Shown here: positions 24,175-35,802 of the stretch, one piece after another
Layout of the letters: each line of letters begins with the position of its first letter
Numbering within the stretch: position 1 is the stretch's first letter
NCBI GenBank assembly: GCA_014898425.1
Contig: RCSZ01000014.1
Span: 620,001-684,000 of the forward strand
Source of the DNA: Botryotinia globosa
Lineage: Eukaryota > Ascomycota > Leotiomycetes > Helotiales > Sclerotiniaceae
Direction: 5' to 3'
DNA length: 64,000 bases
Made by a program: the position numbers and the translations under genes
Notes under the pieces: generated by a model
The model's input: the letters and a program-made list of their open reading frames with translations, nothing else
Databases searched by the model: none
What the model was told of the DNA's origin: nothing

Positions 24175-25507
24175 GACTTATTAAATCAAAAATCAATTTT
24201 AAATTCAAATATCACTATAATAATTTTAAAATTAAATTAATAAGACTTTATATTTATTCAAAAAAAAAATTTAAAATTTAAAAGATTTGAAATATTAAAT
24301 TAAATATTAATTGATTTTCAATAATATTATTCTAAGATATAAATAATATAATAAAAACTATATATTAAAATAAATTATATAATAAAAAAATAGTTTTTTA
24401 TATTCTTTTTTATTATTATTATTAATTGAAAATTTAAAATTTCAAAAAATATAAATAATCAAGTTTTATATAAAACTTTAAATTTTATATAATTTTAAAA
24501 AAAGAAAAATGATTTAAAAATAATTGTTTTTAAAATATTATAATATATTTATTTATAATTTTTTTTAAAAAAAATTAAATATTTAAATTTAATTTATAAA
24601 GTTATATTTTTATATATTAGAAAATATATAATATAATAATAATAAATAATATCAAAATAAAATATTATTTAGAAATTTTAATAATTATATTATAAAAAAA
24701 TATATAAAGAAAATAATAATAATTAAAATAAATTATTTTAATATTTTAATTAAGAAATCTATTATATATCTTTTTTTTAATTAAAAATATTATATTTTCT
24801 TTTTTAAAAGAATTTAATTTATCAAAAAATCTTCAAATTATATAATATTTCTAAGGATTTTGAAATTTAAATTCAATTTTAATTTAATTTTATAATATTA
24901 ATTATTATTAATTAATTTTAAAATTTAAATTATATTCAAAATTTCTTTTCAAAATATATTTCAATAAAAATTCTTTATTATTAATTATATAATTCTAATA
25001 TTTAAATATTGATATTTTTTTAATAATTAATTATATATATAAATATATAATAAAATATAGTTTTTTATTATTTCAATATTAATATTAATATATAAATAAT
25101 ATATTATAATTAATTTCTTTTCAAAATATTATAAATATTTAATTTATTAAAGATTCTTATTAAAAACAAAACTAATTATTAGAAATCTTATTATATATTG
25201 ATATAATTTCGAGTTTTTAATATTAAATATAACTTTTTTTAATTCTTTATATTAAAATATTTTCAAATTTATATAAAAATATTCTAAAAACAAATTTTTA
25301 TTATTTTTATTATTAAATAAATCAATATATAATATTTTTATCTTAATAAACTCAATATTAGAATTTCTATTTTATTAATAATTATAATCATAATTTTATT
25401 TTTTATATAAAAGAAATAATATTATAATATTTGTATTATAATTTTCAATAGAATATAATGATTGATTGATTATATATTATTTTTGAAATGTTATTTTTAG
25501 AAGAAAT

Positions 25508-25559
25508 AAAAGTGTGCAAAATACAGGGTTATACAAGATATAGGGATATCGGTTACTAG
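25508..25559 (-). repeat. Right terminal inverted repeat of the A/T element
   Basis: This is the reverse-complement partner of 24123-24174. It reads AAAAGTGTGCAAAATACAGG and on to GGGATATCGGTTACTAG on the plus strand. Confidence 0.75.
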
Positions 25560-27222
25560 GTAGATGACTTGTGAATTATCTTTAGATTCCATTGGATATG
25601 ATATATCGAAACTGTTTTTGGGGGGTTCTTCTCTCTACGTAAATCGACAGAGGCTGAAGGTGTACGAAGATGAAGATGAAGATGAGGAATGGGATGGGAT
25701 GGGATGGGATGGGATGGTTAGTGCGTGGTGCTTACTTGGTATGTCATGATGTGATGATCATGATCATGAGTCGGTAGACAAAGATTATGCACCTGTACAT
25801 TGAGCCTCCCACAACCAGCCCTGTTGAGTCTTGGCTACCTAGGTAGCTACCACTCTACCACTCTACCACTCTACCACTCTACCACTCTACCACTCTACCA
25901 CTCTACCACTCTACCACTCTACCACCTTACCTTACTACCACCTTACCTTACCTTTTCCCACCCTGCTGCATATACAGAACAGGACCCCTGATTTGATTCC
26001 CAAATCTGCTCACCGAATACCTAGTCCTTTACTCGTCGCGTCGTGTGCGTGCGTGAAGAATCAAGCGTCGTCCGCGACTAGAATTCGAATTTCGGATTTT
26101 AGATTGCAGATTACAGATGGCTACCTATGATTGGCAATGAGGGGTAGAGATATACTAGGTAGGTAACTATTCGTTATTAACTAAATACCGCATCGCATGT
26201 CATATCTCTAGGTGCCTACCTAGTAATAACCAGAATGGATGATCAGATATCTGACAGCTCGTTATTTTTACTTTATTTGATTTGATTGATTGCATCTTAT
26301 TTCCATCTCTGAATATCGAGGATACCACACCATACCTACCGATAGCTCTTTTCGGAGGGGTCCGATACTTCATGCATGAGGATAGATGGATGATAGTATA
26401 GTACGATATAATATAATATAATATCATGCATGCATACAAGTAAGCTGCGCAGCTCTACGCCCGATTTTTATGGAGATCGAAGGGTGCGTTTCTTACTGCA
26501 TGGGCTAGGTTCGTGGATGTGGATAGATGGGTGGATGGAGAGCTCGAATATGAGTATGCGTATGCGTATGCGTATGCGTATGATTATAGATACGCCTATT
26601 TCGGGATGCGAATCTAGATGCTCGCTATATCTGAGGCTGGAAGTTCTGCACGTATGAGACGTGAGGTTAGGTCATATAGCCAAAATCTGCCTTGACATTA
26701 TGTAGATAGGGTATGTGTATGGTGACGCTGTATCCGCATGCACGATTTACACACTGCGATGTTACATTTGGACAGAAGTGAGCGAGGGGAAGGAGGGGCA
26801 TGATAGGATATTTCAGTTAGTTGGCTAGGTATAGGTGACAGTATGCATGTCTCGGACATGCTCGATAGATCGAGAACGTTATCCCCGCATTCTCGCAACA
26901 CCAACTGGTCCTGTTTGCCTCGCCCGGTACATGAATACTGTTGGTGCCAATATGAATATGCCGCGTGCTATTGAAGAAATATGGCTTTTACCCCTCACTC
27001 AACGTCTATACACTCACCGAGATCCATGTCCGATATGCGGCATGCGTAGTTAAACTCTCCGCCATATGCGTTGAAACTTAATTCGATGTGTCGATCTTTC
27101 CTCAAGACACTGCATACTCAACATACAAAAGCGGAAGGTAATGTCTGTACTTATCAGATAGGAATGTGCATTAGATATGTATAGAGTATGGCACGCCAGC
27201 AATGTACGCCCCTAGATATGGA
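25560..27222. other. Microsatellite-rich spacer
   Basis: No supported gene. It holds several simple repeats: GAAGAT at about 25666-25686, GGGAT units at 25691-25715, CTACCACT units at 25847-25924 and GTATGC units at 26554-26582. It also has TACCTAGGTA at 25836-25845 and related half sites near 26155 and 26216. The right end should contain the 3' untranslated region of the F-box gene. Confidence 0.5.
25847..25924. repeat. Tandem repeat, 8-bp unit CTACCACT
   Basis: Nearly ten uninterrupted copies of CTACCACT. It directly abuts the TACCTAGGTA palindrome, and degenerate ACCTTACCTT units continue to its right. Confidence 0.9.
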
Positions 27223-29549
27223 CTAAGAAGTAAAAAGAGTGTGCCTCCCATTTTCCCCACCGTTAAGGACTGCCGGTTTTCGATCCTTTCCGAAATAATA
27301 TCCCAGCCCAATGTCTTGATACATGGCTTTCTCGTGCCATATCCATGATGCTTTTGCGGTGGAGGGACTGGACGTTTCATGTATGTTGAGATGTGTATGG
27401 CCACTTGCATCAGCAGCTCCGGCTATTACCGTCGTGTGTGAGCACTTTTCCGTTTCCGTTCCCTTTTCTTTGCCCTTGCCCTTTTCTCTTCGTTCGATTT
27501 CAATTGTCATGTCTGCTTCCATGACATCCCTGTACATAATCTGAGGATCGTGCAGATCCGCATCCTCCATCTGCGCACTCACATCAAACGTATGACCAGT
27601 AGCCCTCCCATCAATATGCGGCCCCTCACCCAGTCCCTTCCTCGTCATCCCACCCCATTTCTTCAGCCCCGTCAACTTGATTGCGGGATCGAAACTGACG
27701 AAAATGATAGCCTGAGGACTATCATAACCCCCTGTTACATACACTAGACTTCTCTCATCAGCAGTACCTTCCACATTACCGAGATGCGTCGGCGGATTTA
27801 ACAGCTTGTAGAGCTCGTCCAATGCTTCGTTTGCTACTTCGGGGTCCTGCGCCGGGGGCCAGTACGTAACATCTGATTGCTTGTACATTTGGCTTAGGGC
27901 GTCTTCAACATCAGTTGGTGAGCACAGAAGTCCAGCTTTAGAGGGATGATTCGGAGGGTAAACGAGGGGTGGACCAATCGTTCGGGATCCGGCGCGAAGC
28001 CGTAATCTCTGTTTTCCTTGCCAGTCGGTGGGAAGAGGGTCATCCACAACGTCGAGAAATGTGGACGAAGAAGAGTCGTAATGTCGAATTCGGGATTTGG
28101 CAAGTGTGAATGTTTGATTAGAAGATCCATCGCGGCCTGGATGGACAAATTGCGGGTGTCTATTTTGCGAAGGCATATAATTTGGATTGTCGTTTTTCAC
28201 AAGTAGTCGTAGAAGAGGATCGTCGGGGTAAGCGCTTAGATCGCGGTCATTGTAACTGTTACAATCCTCCGAGGTACTTGATTGTGTATTTGTTGATGAA
28301 GAGGGGCCAGCTGAAACAACGGAGTACGATGCTGTTGTCTCTGAAGGAGAGGTGTCTGTCGCAAAATATAGATCATAATCCATATTATTGAATTCTGACG
28401 GGAAAACAATAGGGGTAGTATAGTAAGTGCGCTGGCTTCTGCTTGCTCCATGATACCACTCCTTTCGAGACTCAATAATTCTAAGTTCTCCGCTATTCTC
28501 ATCCGTATCAAGTCGAAGATTAGTCCATCGGTCATCGATTGGACCTTCTTCGTGCTGACGCCGCCACATACTCTCATTCTTAGTTTTCTCGATCAAACCT
28601 TCACAAGGGGAAGCGAGAGGGAATCTGATGCAATGATAGAATGAAGTCCAGTCTATCTCCTCAACTTCAAATGATGTCTGATTTGAGAGTGCATAGAAGT
28701 AACCGTTATTAAGCTCAAAACAGACAGTTGATCCGATTTCCGACCCTACCATATCTGTAAGGTGAACTTTGTGGTTGAACCATTTTCTTTCGGTAAGATT
28801 GTAGCCATGTATTGCCCATTTCTTGTGATTGTCCGAGCCCAATTCCGAATGTGTACCATAGTAGAGATATTGTCCATTATGGCGAACAAACAATCTCTCT
28901 GTAGAGTCCAATTCTCTTACAACAAGAACTTCACTAGTCTCAATGCTGAATGCAATGAGCCACGAATTTGCCTCTATGCCTGAGGTTTTGTAGACACATG
29001 AGATTACACTGTCTGAACAATACAACACCTGGAATACACCTTTAGTATTGCAAGCAATTTCCGAGATAGCATCACTCAACATTCCTGGAATGCTGACAAC
29101 GGCTTCACAACAAGCCGAATCATGAAGATTCAAGACTCTCAGTTGGTCATCGAGAGTATAGCACAAGACACCTTTGCAATAAAGATATGCATCCCCGAAA
29201 CCAATAGTTGCTACTGAGTACGGATTAACAGTAGCGAAAGCCTCTCGCCGCTTCGCAACTCTCCGAAGAGCCGACGCACTAAGACCAGCAGTATGCTTAT
29301 TTGACAACGCTTCATTGCAGAAGGGTATCTTGTTCTATACGGTCCTTGTCAGCCACCTACGTGGCATGCACAGTCATGTTGATGACGAAGCGGGTAGCTT
29401 ACTTGTACAATTAATCTGCATATGCTTTCCTCAGTAAGTAGGTACTTCAATGCTTTGCAAGAGAGGCCCAAATTAAAAACATCGTCGAAATTGATGTTTG
29501 TTATAATATTGGATAGGACTTCATATGGAAGGGAGAGCAGATTAAACAT
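27223..29549 (-). CDS. F-box domain protein of unknown target
   Basis: Two exons read leftward, 29549-29403 and 29334-27223, give 752 residues. The start MFNLLSLPYEVLSNIITNIN is a classic F-box opening (LPxEVLxxI), followed by VFNLGLSCKALKYLLTEESI. F-box proteins link Skp1-cullin ubiquitin ligases to substrates. The rest has no named domain that I recognise. Residues 60-300 have alternating hydrophobic segments with SVATIGFGDAYLYCKGVLCY and WAIHGYNLTERKWFNHKVHL, suggesting a beta-rich, perhaps propeller-like, binding region. The C-terminal half is polar and low in complexity up to a basic-acidic KGKGKEKGTETEK segment. The frame is open upstream to an ATG at 29639. I chose 29549 because the F-box begins there. 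The 68 bp intron has donor GTAAGC. Confidence 0.8.
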
Positions 29550-30801
29550 CAGATATTTCCGCAAAGGCGCCAGGAATTTTAGCTGTACAATCGATGTTAG
29601 CTTTCGGCCCAAGGACAATGGGGCAATTGATACGTACATGCAAATTGCGCACGAAAATCAAAGGGCCGGAATAAAGAAAGATGATTTTTATCTGGAGAAA
29701 AAAGGACTGTTGACAGGCTTACAACCAGGCTGCGTGATTGTGCACTTATAGGGCGGGTTTGAAAGAGCCTCATAGTGATACGAGGTATTCGGAATATTCG
29801 TATCATTGATTGTACTGCAACCATTCCAAAAGTAGACGTGGGATACAGACAAATCGCGCACGTTGCGAGAAGAGGCGCATAGCATAGTCCATCGATCTTG
29901 ATTAATTAGGTTCACTACCTAGGCATTAGTTGCAGATACAACAGCAAGGATATAATTGAGTTGACACTATAAGGCGATCATCCATCCTTTCGGCTAATAA
30001 AATGCATGTTCTACATACATATATCTACACTTGCTTTTGAGGCTCTTGCGGCAATGCTCTTTCCGCGTATCTCCAGATTCTTAATTCGTCAAATTTACAT
30101 CTCAAGAATCGGGCGAAAAAAGGTCATATGGCCAATTCTACTGGTCTTTCGTTATCTTGTGGTGAGCGACCCTTAAATATGCAAAATGGAACGCATATGC
30201 ATACATATGTACGCACACATGATGGAGTGTCGCTTTCCAGGTTTGTAAAAGTACCCACGAGGGATCTCGTTGCCTCGTCTAGCATGTGGGAATGAATGCA
30301 GGGGTAAAACAACCATGGAATAACATGGAGGCTGAGTCGGAGGAGATAGTGTGTTACACTAGCCAAGTGATATGCGGAACGAATCGAGTTTGACCTACAG
30401 TACATGCCTGCAAATGTCGGTTGTGCCTTCAAACAATTTCGGAAATGTAACTGGGTGATACGTTGGGAACATGGTGTAGGTAGTTGTAGTTATCTGTTGA
30501 GGCTCAAGTTCAAACGGTTGGAGGGAGCAGTATCCATTGAATGCATCGAATCGGGATAGAAACAAGACAATGGATGCAATGGAATCCATGGATTGGTTAA
30601 CTCAGGGAAAGTGGGAAGAGTGAGGCTCAAATGGCCATCCGTCGTGTCGAATGGTTTACAAGGCGGTGAGATGATAAGAGCAGAGCCGCGCTATCAAAGG
30701 CACTCGCTAGTGGAGTGGCCAATGAGAAACGCTGCTCCAACACTCACTCAAAACAGAGACGTACAGTACACGTGACACTCGGTTCTGTAACGGAGTACAT
30801 A
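29550..30801. other. Spacer upstream of the F-box gene
   Basis: No supported gene. It contains the promoter side of the leftward F-box gene, a TACCTAGG half palindrome near 29917 and an ACGGAGTAC word at about 30790, close to the MITE. Confidence 0.45.
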
Positions 30802-30803
30802 TA

Positions 30804-31156
30804 CAGTAGAACTTGATTATACCGGAATGAAATATTTGACCAATCAAATCCGATATAAAGAAGATTCCGGTATAAAAAATAATGGCCCAAGCTTTCTAAT
30901 TAGAATTTATATCCGATTTCAGTTCCAAACCTCAATATTTTCGGGAAAAAATCATGTGACTAGAGCGAATCAAGCTTATTAATCAGAAAAAAAAAGCTTA
31001 TTCAATCAAATTCATTATTAAAAATTATATCAGATTCACAAAAAAAGTATTCGGTATTCCGGTTTTTGTTAAAATTCCGATATTCCTGTATAAATTTCGG
31101 AAAAAATGGAAAAAAAAGTTCGGTATATCCCAGTCCGGTATAGCCAAGTTCTGATG
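30804..31156. mobile_element. Pogo/Tc1-mariner-like MITE (353 bp) with TA target duplication
   Basis: The left end reads CAGTAGAACTTGATTATACC and the right end, on the opposite strand, CATCAGAACTTGGCTATACC. The two match at 18 of the first 22 bases, with mostly transition differences. Both ends are flanked by TA (30802-30803 and 31157-31158), the target duplication of Tc1/mariner and pogo elements. The CAG-AGAAC start is typical of the pogo/Tigger branch. The interior is A/T-rich, has several subterminal CCGGTATA-like words and no transposase frame. It is a non-autonomous copy that would need a transposase from elsewhere. Confidence 0.82.
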
Positions 31157-31158
31157 TA

Positions 31159-31462
31159 CGGAGTAGAGGCTCGAAAGTGATTGTCTGAGTGATGAACACT
31201 AACCTGAAAGAGTTAGACCCCCGTTGAGCCCTTGTAAAAAATTCAACTTTCGAAGCGAGCCATTCCGAACTCCGTTATTTTACGTACTGTACTCGTACGG
31301 AGTTCAATAAAACTGGAATGTCACTCGTCGACTCGTTCCCCTGATGGCGACTTTTGCCATTGTTTACGACGTACATAGGTAAAACATCATCGCGAGAGAA
31401 TACCAACCGTTGAACGACATGTCGCAAATTATTTCGAAAGATTTAGACTTCGAACTTAGAAT
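31159..31462. promoter_or_regulatory. Promoter region of the MFS transporter gene
   Basis: About 300 bp between the MITE and the transporter start codon. It includes ACTCCGTT at about 31269 and TACGGAGTT at about 31297, words that also occur at the MITE flanks. No specific factor can be assigned. Confidence 0.35.
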
Positions 31463-33037
31463 ATGGGCCACCTACAGAACTTCATCTCAGGCAGGAGAGT
31501 CGACCCATCGTCACCGCCACCTCATCTACTGAAATTTCGATCCTCGAAACTATTTATCCTTACGACAATATGTGTCGCAGTATTTACCGATATATTTCTT
31601 TACGGAATCATCGTACCGGTCGTACCTTTCTCACTCACCACGCGCGCAGGTGTGCATGAATCTTCGGTCCAGAGCTGGATATCTGTGTTACTCGCGGTTT
31701 ATGGCGCAGCATTACTCATTGGAAGCCCGATTTCAGGATGGTACGCCGACCACTCATCATCAAGGCGTCTCCCACTACTGATAGGCTTGGTCGCAATGGT
31801 TGGTTCTACGGTTATGCTGTGCCTGGCAAAGTCGGTCGCATTGTTGATTGTGGGACGCATATTCGGAGGGCTGAGTGCCGCCATTGTGTGGACCGTGGGA
31901 CTAGCCTTGTTGGTCGATACCGTTGGACAAGCCGAAATTGGAGAAATATTAGGTTATGTGAGCTTGAGTATGACTCTTGGGTTTCTAGTGGCTCCCTTGT
32001 TGGGAGGAATTGTGTATGAGAAAGCCGGATATTACGCCGTTTTCTACATGGCTTTTGGATTATTAGTCTTGGACATTCTTCTTCGCTTGATATTGATCGA
32101 AAAGAAAATGGCTCGGCAATGGTTAGACGATGATGTCCCCAATTCTGGCAGCAGTTCAGATTTAACAATCTCGCCTAATCGTAATGAGGATGCGATTGTT
32201 ACAAATGCACGAATAAAAAACGTTACGAATACGGATGAGGAGAAGGCAGCACAGAGCAAGCCCTTGGGCACTACCGAAGCTGCGCCGACTAGCCTCCCAC
32301 AAATCAGTAAATGGCCCGCCATGTTCACTCTTCTGAAGTCCAGAAGGCTCTGTGCCGGACTGTGGGGTTGTGTGGTTCAAGCATCTCTGATGTCATCATT
32401 TGACGCTGTTATTCCCCTATTTGTTCAAGATACCTTTCACTGGGGTTCTGTTGGAGCAGGATTGGTCTTTCTTGCATTGGTGGTTCCCAGTTTCGCCGCA
32501 CCTGCTGTCGGTTGGGCATGTGATCGTTATGGTCCACGCTGGCCATGTGTTGCAGGATTCTGTTTCGCAGTACCATTTTGGATTCTCCTACGACTCGTTA
32601 CGTATAACTCTTTAAACCAGAAAGTTCTTCTCTGCGCACTGCTAGCGCTCATCGGTGTCTCCTTGACATGTGTCATGCCAGGGTTAATGGCCGAGATTAC
32701 ATATATCGTTGAAGCCAAGGAGAAGCAGATACCTGGCCGATTTGGAAAGAACGGAGCATATGCACAAGCGTATGGTCTCTTCGTCACTGCTTTTGCGGCT
32801 GGTAGTCTCATCGGACCAATCTGGGCAGGTTATGTCCAAGACTCTGCAGGATGGGCCACAATGTCCTTGTCGTTGGGGTTATTCAGTTTGGCTGGTGCTG
32901 TCCCATGTTTAATCTGGACTGGAGGTCTGATAACAGAATCCAACGCTAAGACTGCAGAAGAGAGGGCGGCCAATTCTCAATCAGGGGTGACTAATGACCC
33001 TATGACTACAACAAGTAATGCGGAGAATATTGTATAG
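31463..33037 (+). CDS. MFS transporter, DHA1/vesicular-amine-transporter-like
   Basis: A single exon of 524 residues with about 12 membrane segments. The first is FILTTICVAVFTDIFLYGII with the downstream PVVPFSL motif, as in drug:H+ antiporter 1 and vesicular amine transporter-like carriers. The loop after segment 2 reads GWYADHSSSRRLPLLIG (MFS motif A, G-x3-D-x2-RR), and motif C-like GFLVAPLLGGIVYEKAG lies in segment 5. A long polar central loop (about residues 215-285) separates the halves, and the second half repeats motif A-like GWACDRYGPRWP. The protein is predicted to export small molecules across the plasma or vacuolar membrane. The substrate cannot be read. It lies alone beside a MITE, with no biosynthetic genes near it, so a toxin-cluster role is not supported. 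Confidence 0.85.
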   Translation: MGHLQNFISGRRVDPSSPPPHLLKFRSSKLFILTTICVAVFTDIFLYGIIVPVVPFSLTTRAGVHESSVQSWISVLLAVYGAALLIGSPISGWYADHSSSRRLPLLIGLVAMVGSTVMLCLAKSVALLIVGRIFGGLSAAIVWTVGLALLVDTVGQAEIGEILGYVSLSMTLGFLVAPLLGGIVYEKAGYYAVFYMAFGLLVLDILLRLILIEKKMARQWLDDDVPNSGSSSDLTISPNRNEDAIVTNARIKNVTNTDEEKAAQSKPLGTTEAAPTSLPQISKWPAMFTLLKSRRLCAGLWGCVVQASLMSSFDAVIPLFVQDTFHWGSVGAGLVFLALVVPSFAAPAVGWACDRYGPRWPCVAGFCFAVPFWILLRLVTYNSLNQKVLLCALLALIGVSLTCVMPGLMAEITYIVEAKEKQIPGRFGKNGAYAQAYGLFVTAFAAGSLIGPIWAGYVQDSAGWATMSLSLGLFSLAGAVPCLIWTGGLITESNAKTAEERAANSQSGVTNDPMTTTSNAENIV

Positions 33038-35802
33038 TAAGCTTTTTTTTGTTACATAGTTATATACCCATCGAGAATATAGTAGATATGATGTAAGGTC
33101 GGTCTGGAAGATAATGTAAAGAATCACATCTCCAAAATTATCAGTAAAATTATACATTAATTTATTCTTTAAAAAGATCAAGTGAGATACTGTTTTGTGA
33201 TGTACAGACTCATCATCAACTCTGCCATTAATGTACTGTATTCATGGTAAAATCCCCCTGATCCATGTACACTACGTTCACCAAATTATACTTCTCTCGT
33301 CAATCACCACCCTCGCATTCCTAATTTACACTCCGCATCCCCACATCCCCCCCAACGCAAACCGCGCCCCACCAATGGCCATACCATTCCACCTCACCCG
33401 GTGGGATAATCCGATTACCTTCACCACTGTCTAAAAGACTTATTTATACACGACCCATCCCAAAACCTGGAAATCTACACAAAGTCTGTTGCAAAGAAAA
33501 TAAAAATGTATGGATACTGTGGGATGAGCTATCCCTAGGTATTTGTTGTGGTACAATGGGCAAAGGCAGGTTACGAGGGACTTGGATAGAATACGAGATA
33601 GAATAATGGATTGAATGATCACTGTGTAAATCTTTGAAGAACTCTGGGTTGGGGAATGAGGATTGAGAAGTATAATGGGAGTGGACGTAGGGTTTAGAAT
33701 GAGGGATGTCATATTAGATATAGGTAATAGAGAGTGGATGAACACTTGGTCCGTAGATGGATATACCATACAATATAATACAATCCTTCCAAAATCACAC
33801 ACTCTACTCCATCGCCACAGAAGTCATCTGATAAGAAGTCACTGAGGGTCACCAAACCCCGTCTTAAAAGCCGCAGCTAGATGTTATTTATCAATAAACT
33901 TTATATGACTAGGTACAGCAACACACTCCAATTGTGTTTCCTTCTTTAGCCTCCACCGTTCTAAAGATGACCAAATGACACTCTGCCTTGTCATCTAGTC
34001 TTCGGATCGACCAACCTCGTTGATTGATCCCGTCTATAGACGTTTCGTCGAAGCTTTAGTATTGCCTTGCGAAACGCCCTCTTCTCAGATTAAATTCTAT
34101 TTGGAGATGATACTTTGAGTCGGAAACGGTCGGGAATGATTCGTGCAATGGACTTTGCTTTTTTGGCAGTATTCTGTATCAGTCTGGCGTCGAAGAATCG
34201 AAGCTCGTATGAATCAATGCGGTCTCGGGATTTACGACCTCATGTATAACTAACACATATTCCAACTACCTGCGCTCCATAGGTTCCGAACAAAAGTCTG
34301 TTGTTGTCTTCCCGTTCGCATTGGAGTTCACGAGAGAGGTGATGAGATCGTCAATGTAGTGCGCATCTCCGTTTTTTGAGTCTTGCGCTGAACGGGATAT
34401 ATCTGGGGGATGTAGTGTTGTGGGATTGGCCTATGCGAATGGGCTGAAGGGACAAATAGCGAGAGGGAGGATAATGGGTTTGCGCGACACAGGAGGAGAT
34501 ATAGAAGGTAGTGTGGAAAACGAACTAGATCAAGTAGCAGGAAGTGAAGGGAAGACCAGGGAGTGATGAGGAGCTTGGTAGCATTAGACTGACTTGAGTG
34601 GGAACTCAGGGGTGGTTTGCGAGAAGGTGACACAAGCCTGTCAATGAATTACAGTGGACAGTTATTGTGAATGAAAGGCCTTGCTGAAGTTTTGACTTTA
34701 ATTCATACAAAAATTAGGTTACTGAATTACCGGTGGTTCTAAAATAGTTCTGGCCACAGACTGTATTGTCGTCGTTTCATAAATAGTGTGAACTGAACTG
34801 GGCTGAAGTTCGAACGAGTTCCATATCCAGTTAGCCATATCTTCGAGTGTCTACGGTACTAGCAGGAAGGTTCAAGGTCTGATTGACATCAATGTGTGGA
34901 TTCCCTTTAATATATATGGATAAGAGAAATTGCATCTATATATACAGGTAGCGATGGGCGTAGTGTTCATGAAGCTTATCGCCTGGCTCAATCGAACTAG
35001 AGAATGGTAAGAGCCCTATGGAATAAAAAAACATTGTAATTGCAGCAGTAAAGGAGCTCAACACTTTTATTAGTCCGCACCTAGTCTTATTTTTACTGAA
35101 GACAGCTCGAGATATTCAAACACGGGGGCATACACCAAAAGAACCGGTTCTAGGGTTTGTTCCCCTGTCAACAAAAAGACAACGCACAAATCGGAAACCA
35201 TGATACTAAATTCAAGAAAATAAACTAGTACAACGACATCATTGTCAAGCGAGTTTTAAGCACAGGGGTATCCAGCCACGTGGACACGGCAGAGGTAGAC
35301 AAGCAACAACAAAAATAGGGACAGATCATCTCACTTAAAACAAAGCAAGGCTACCGGCATATGCGACTAGAGTAACAACGGGATGACCCTTGTCCCTGTT
35401 ACGATGTGCAACAAATTTCCAACATACCGAGTGATAAGTGCCCTTTGTCGACATGAAAAAACGTGGCAGTCATATAAAGCCATGTAATGAAGACCTAATG
35501 TAGGTGCGGCTTGAGTAGATGTGCAACAAAACAAGATCATTAAATGATGAGGTAAGGGGGTAGAAATGAATAATTTGTAGAAGATCCACTCGCTTGAGTA
35601 AGAAGGGGCATCTCGGCCACCGATACTGGGAAGAAGAAGGTAGTATTTCGGCTCAACTTGGAAAGATTCAGAAAGAAAAAAAAACATCTGGAGATGCGGT
35701 TCATGGTGTATGTACAACATGGCATTCGAAACTTTCGTGGACCCGGTTGAGAACATGTACCGGGAAATTTATTCATTAGCTAGACATCAGCCCGATATAA
35801 GT
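33038..35802. other. Convergent spacer without supported genes
   Basis: About 2.8 kb between the 3' ends of the MFS and J-protein genes. The frames at 34328-34633 and 35367-35756 are short and domain-free. A CCTAGGTAT word near 33534 and an ACTAGGTAC word near 33907 belong to the recurring palindrome family. Nothing else stands out. Confidence 0.45.

Larger units (their letters stand above)
24123..25559. mobile_element. A/T-saturated element with 52-bp terminal inverted repeats
   Basis: A block of about 1.44 kb whose interior is almost only A and T, with no open frame of any length. It is bounded by imperfect inverted repeats at 24123-24174 and 25508-25559, both beginning CTAG and continuing through TAACCGATATCCCTA toward CACA..TTTT. 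Each end contains two diverged copies of a roughly 17-bp word: CCCTACATCTTGCACAT at 24138-24154 and CCCTATATCTTACACAT at 24155-24171 on the left, and two related words in reverse orientation at 25511-25545 on the right. The two left copies differ only by C/T and G/A transitions. This looks like a dead transposon or MITE degraded by RIP-like mutation. The class is unknown, since no transposase survives. Confidence 0.6.

Noticed and set aside
24165..25500. Mitochondrial DNA insertion as explanation of the A/T block
   Set aside because: No mitochondrial gene, tRNA or GC cluster can be read. The inverted ends fit a mobile element better.
25847..25924. CRISPR-like array
   Set aside because: Units are 8 bp and contiguous without spacers, so it is a plain minisatellite, in a eukaryote.
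31463..33037. Secondary-metabolite cluster around the MFS transporter
   Set aside because: No synthase, P450 or tailoring enzyme lies within 10 kb on either side.
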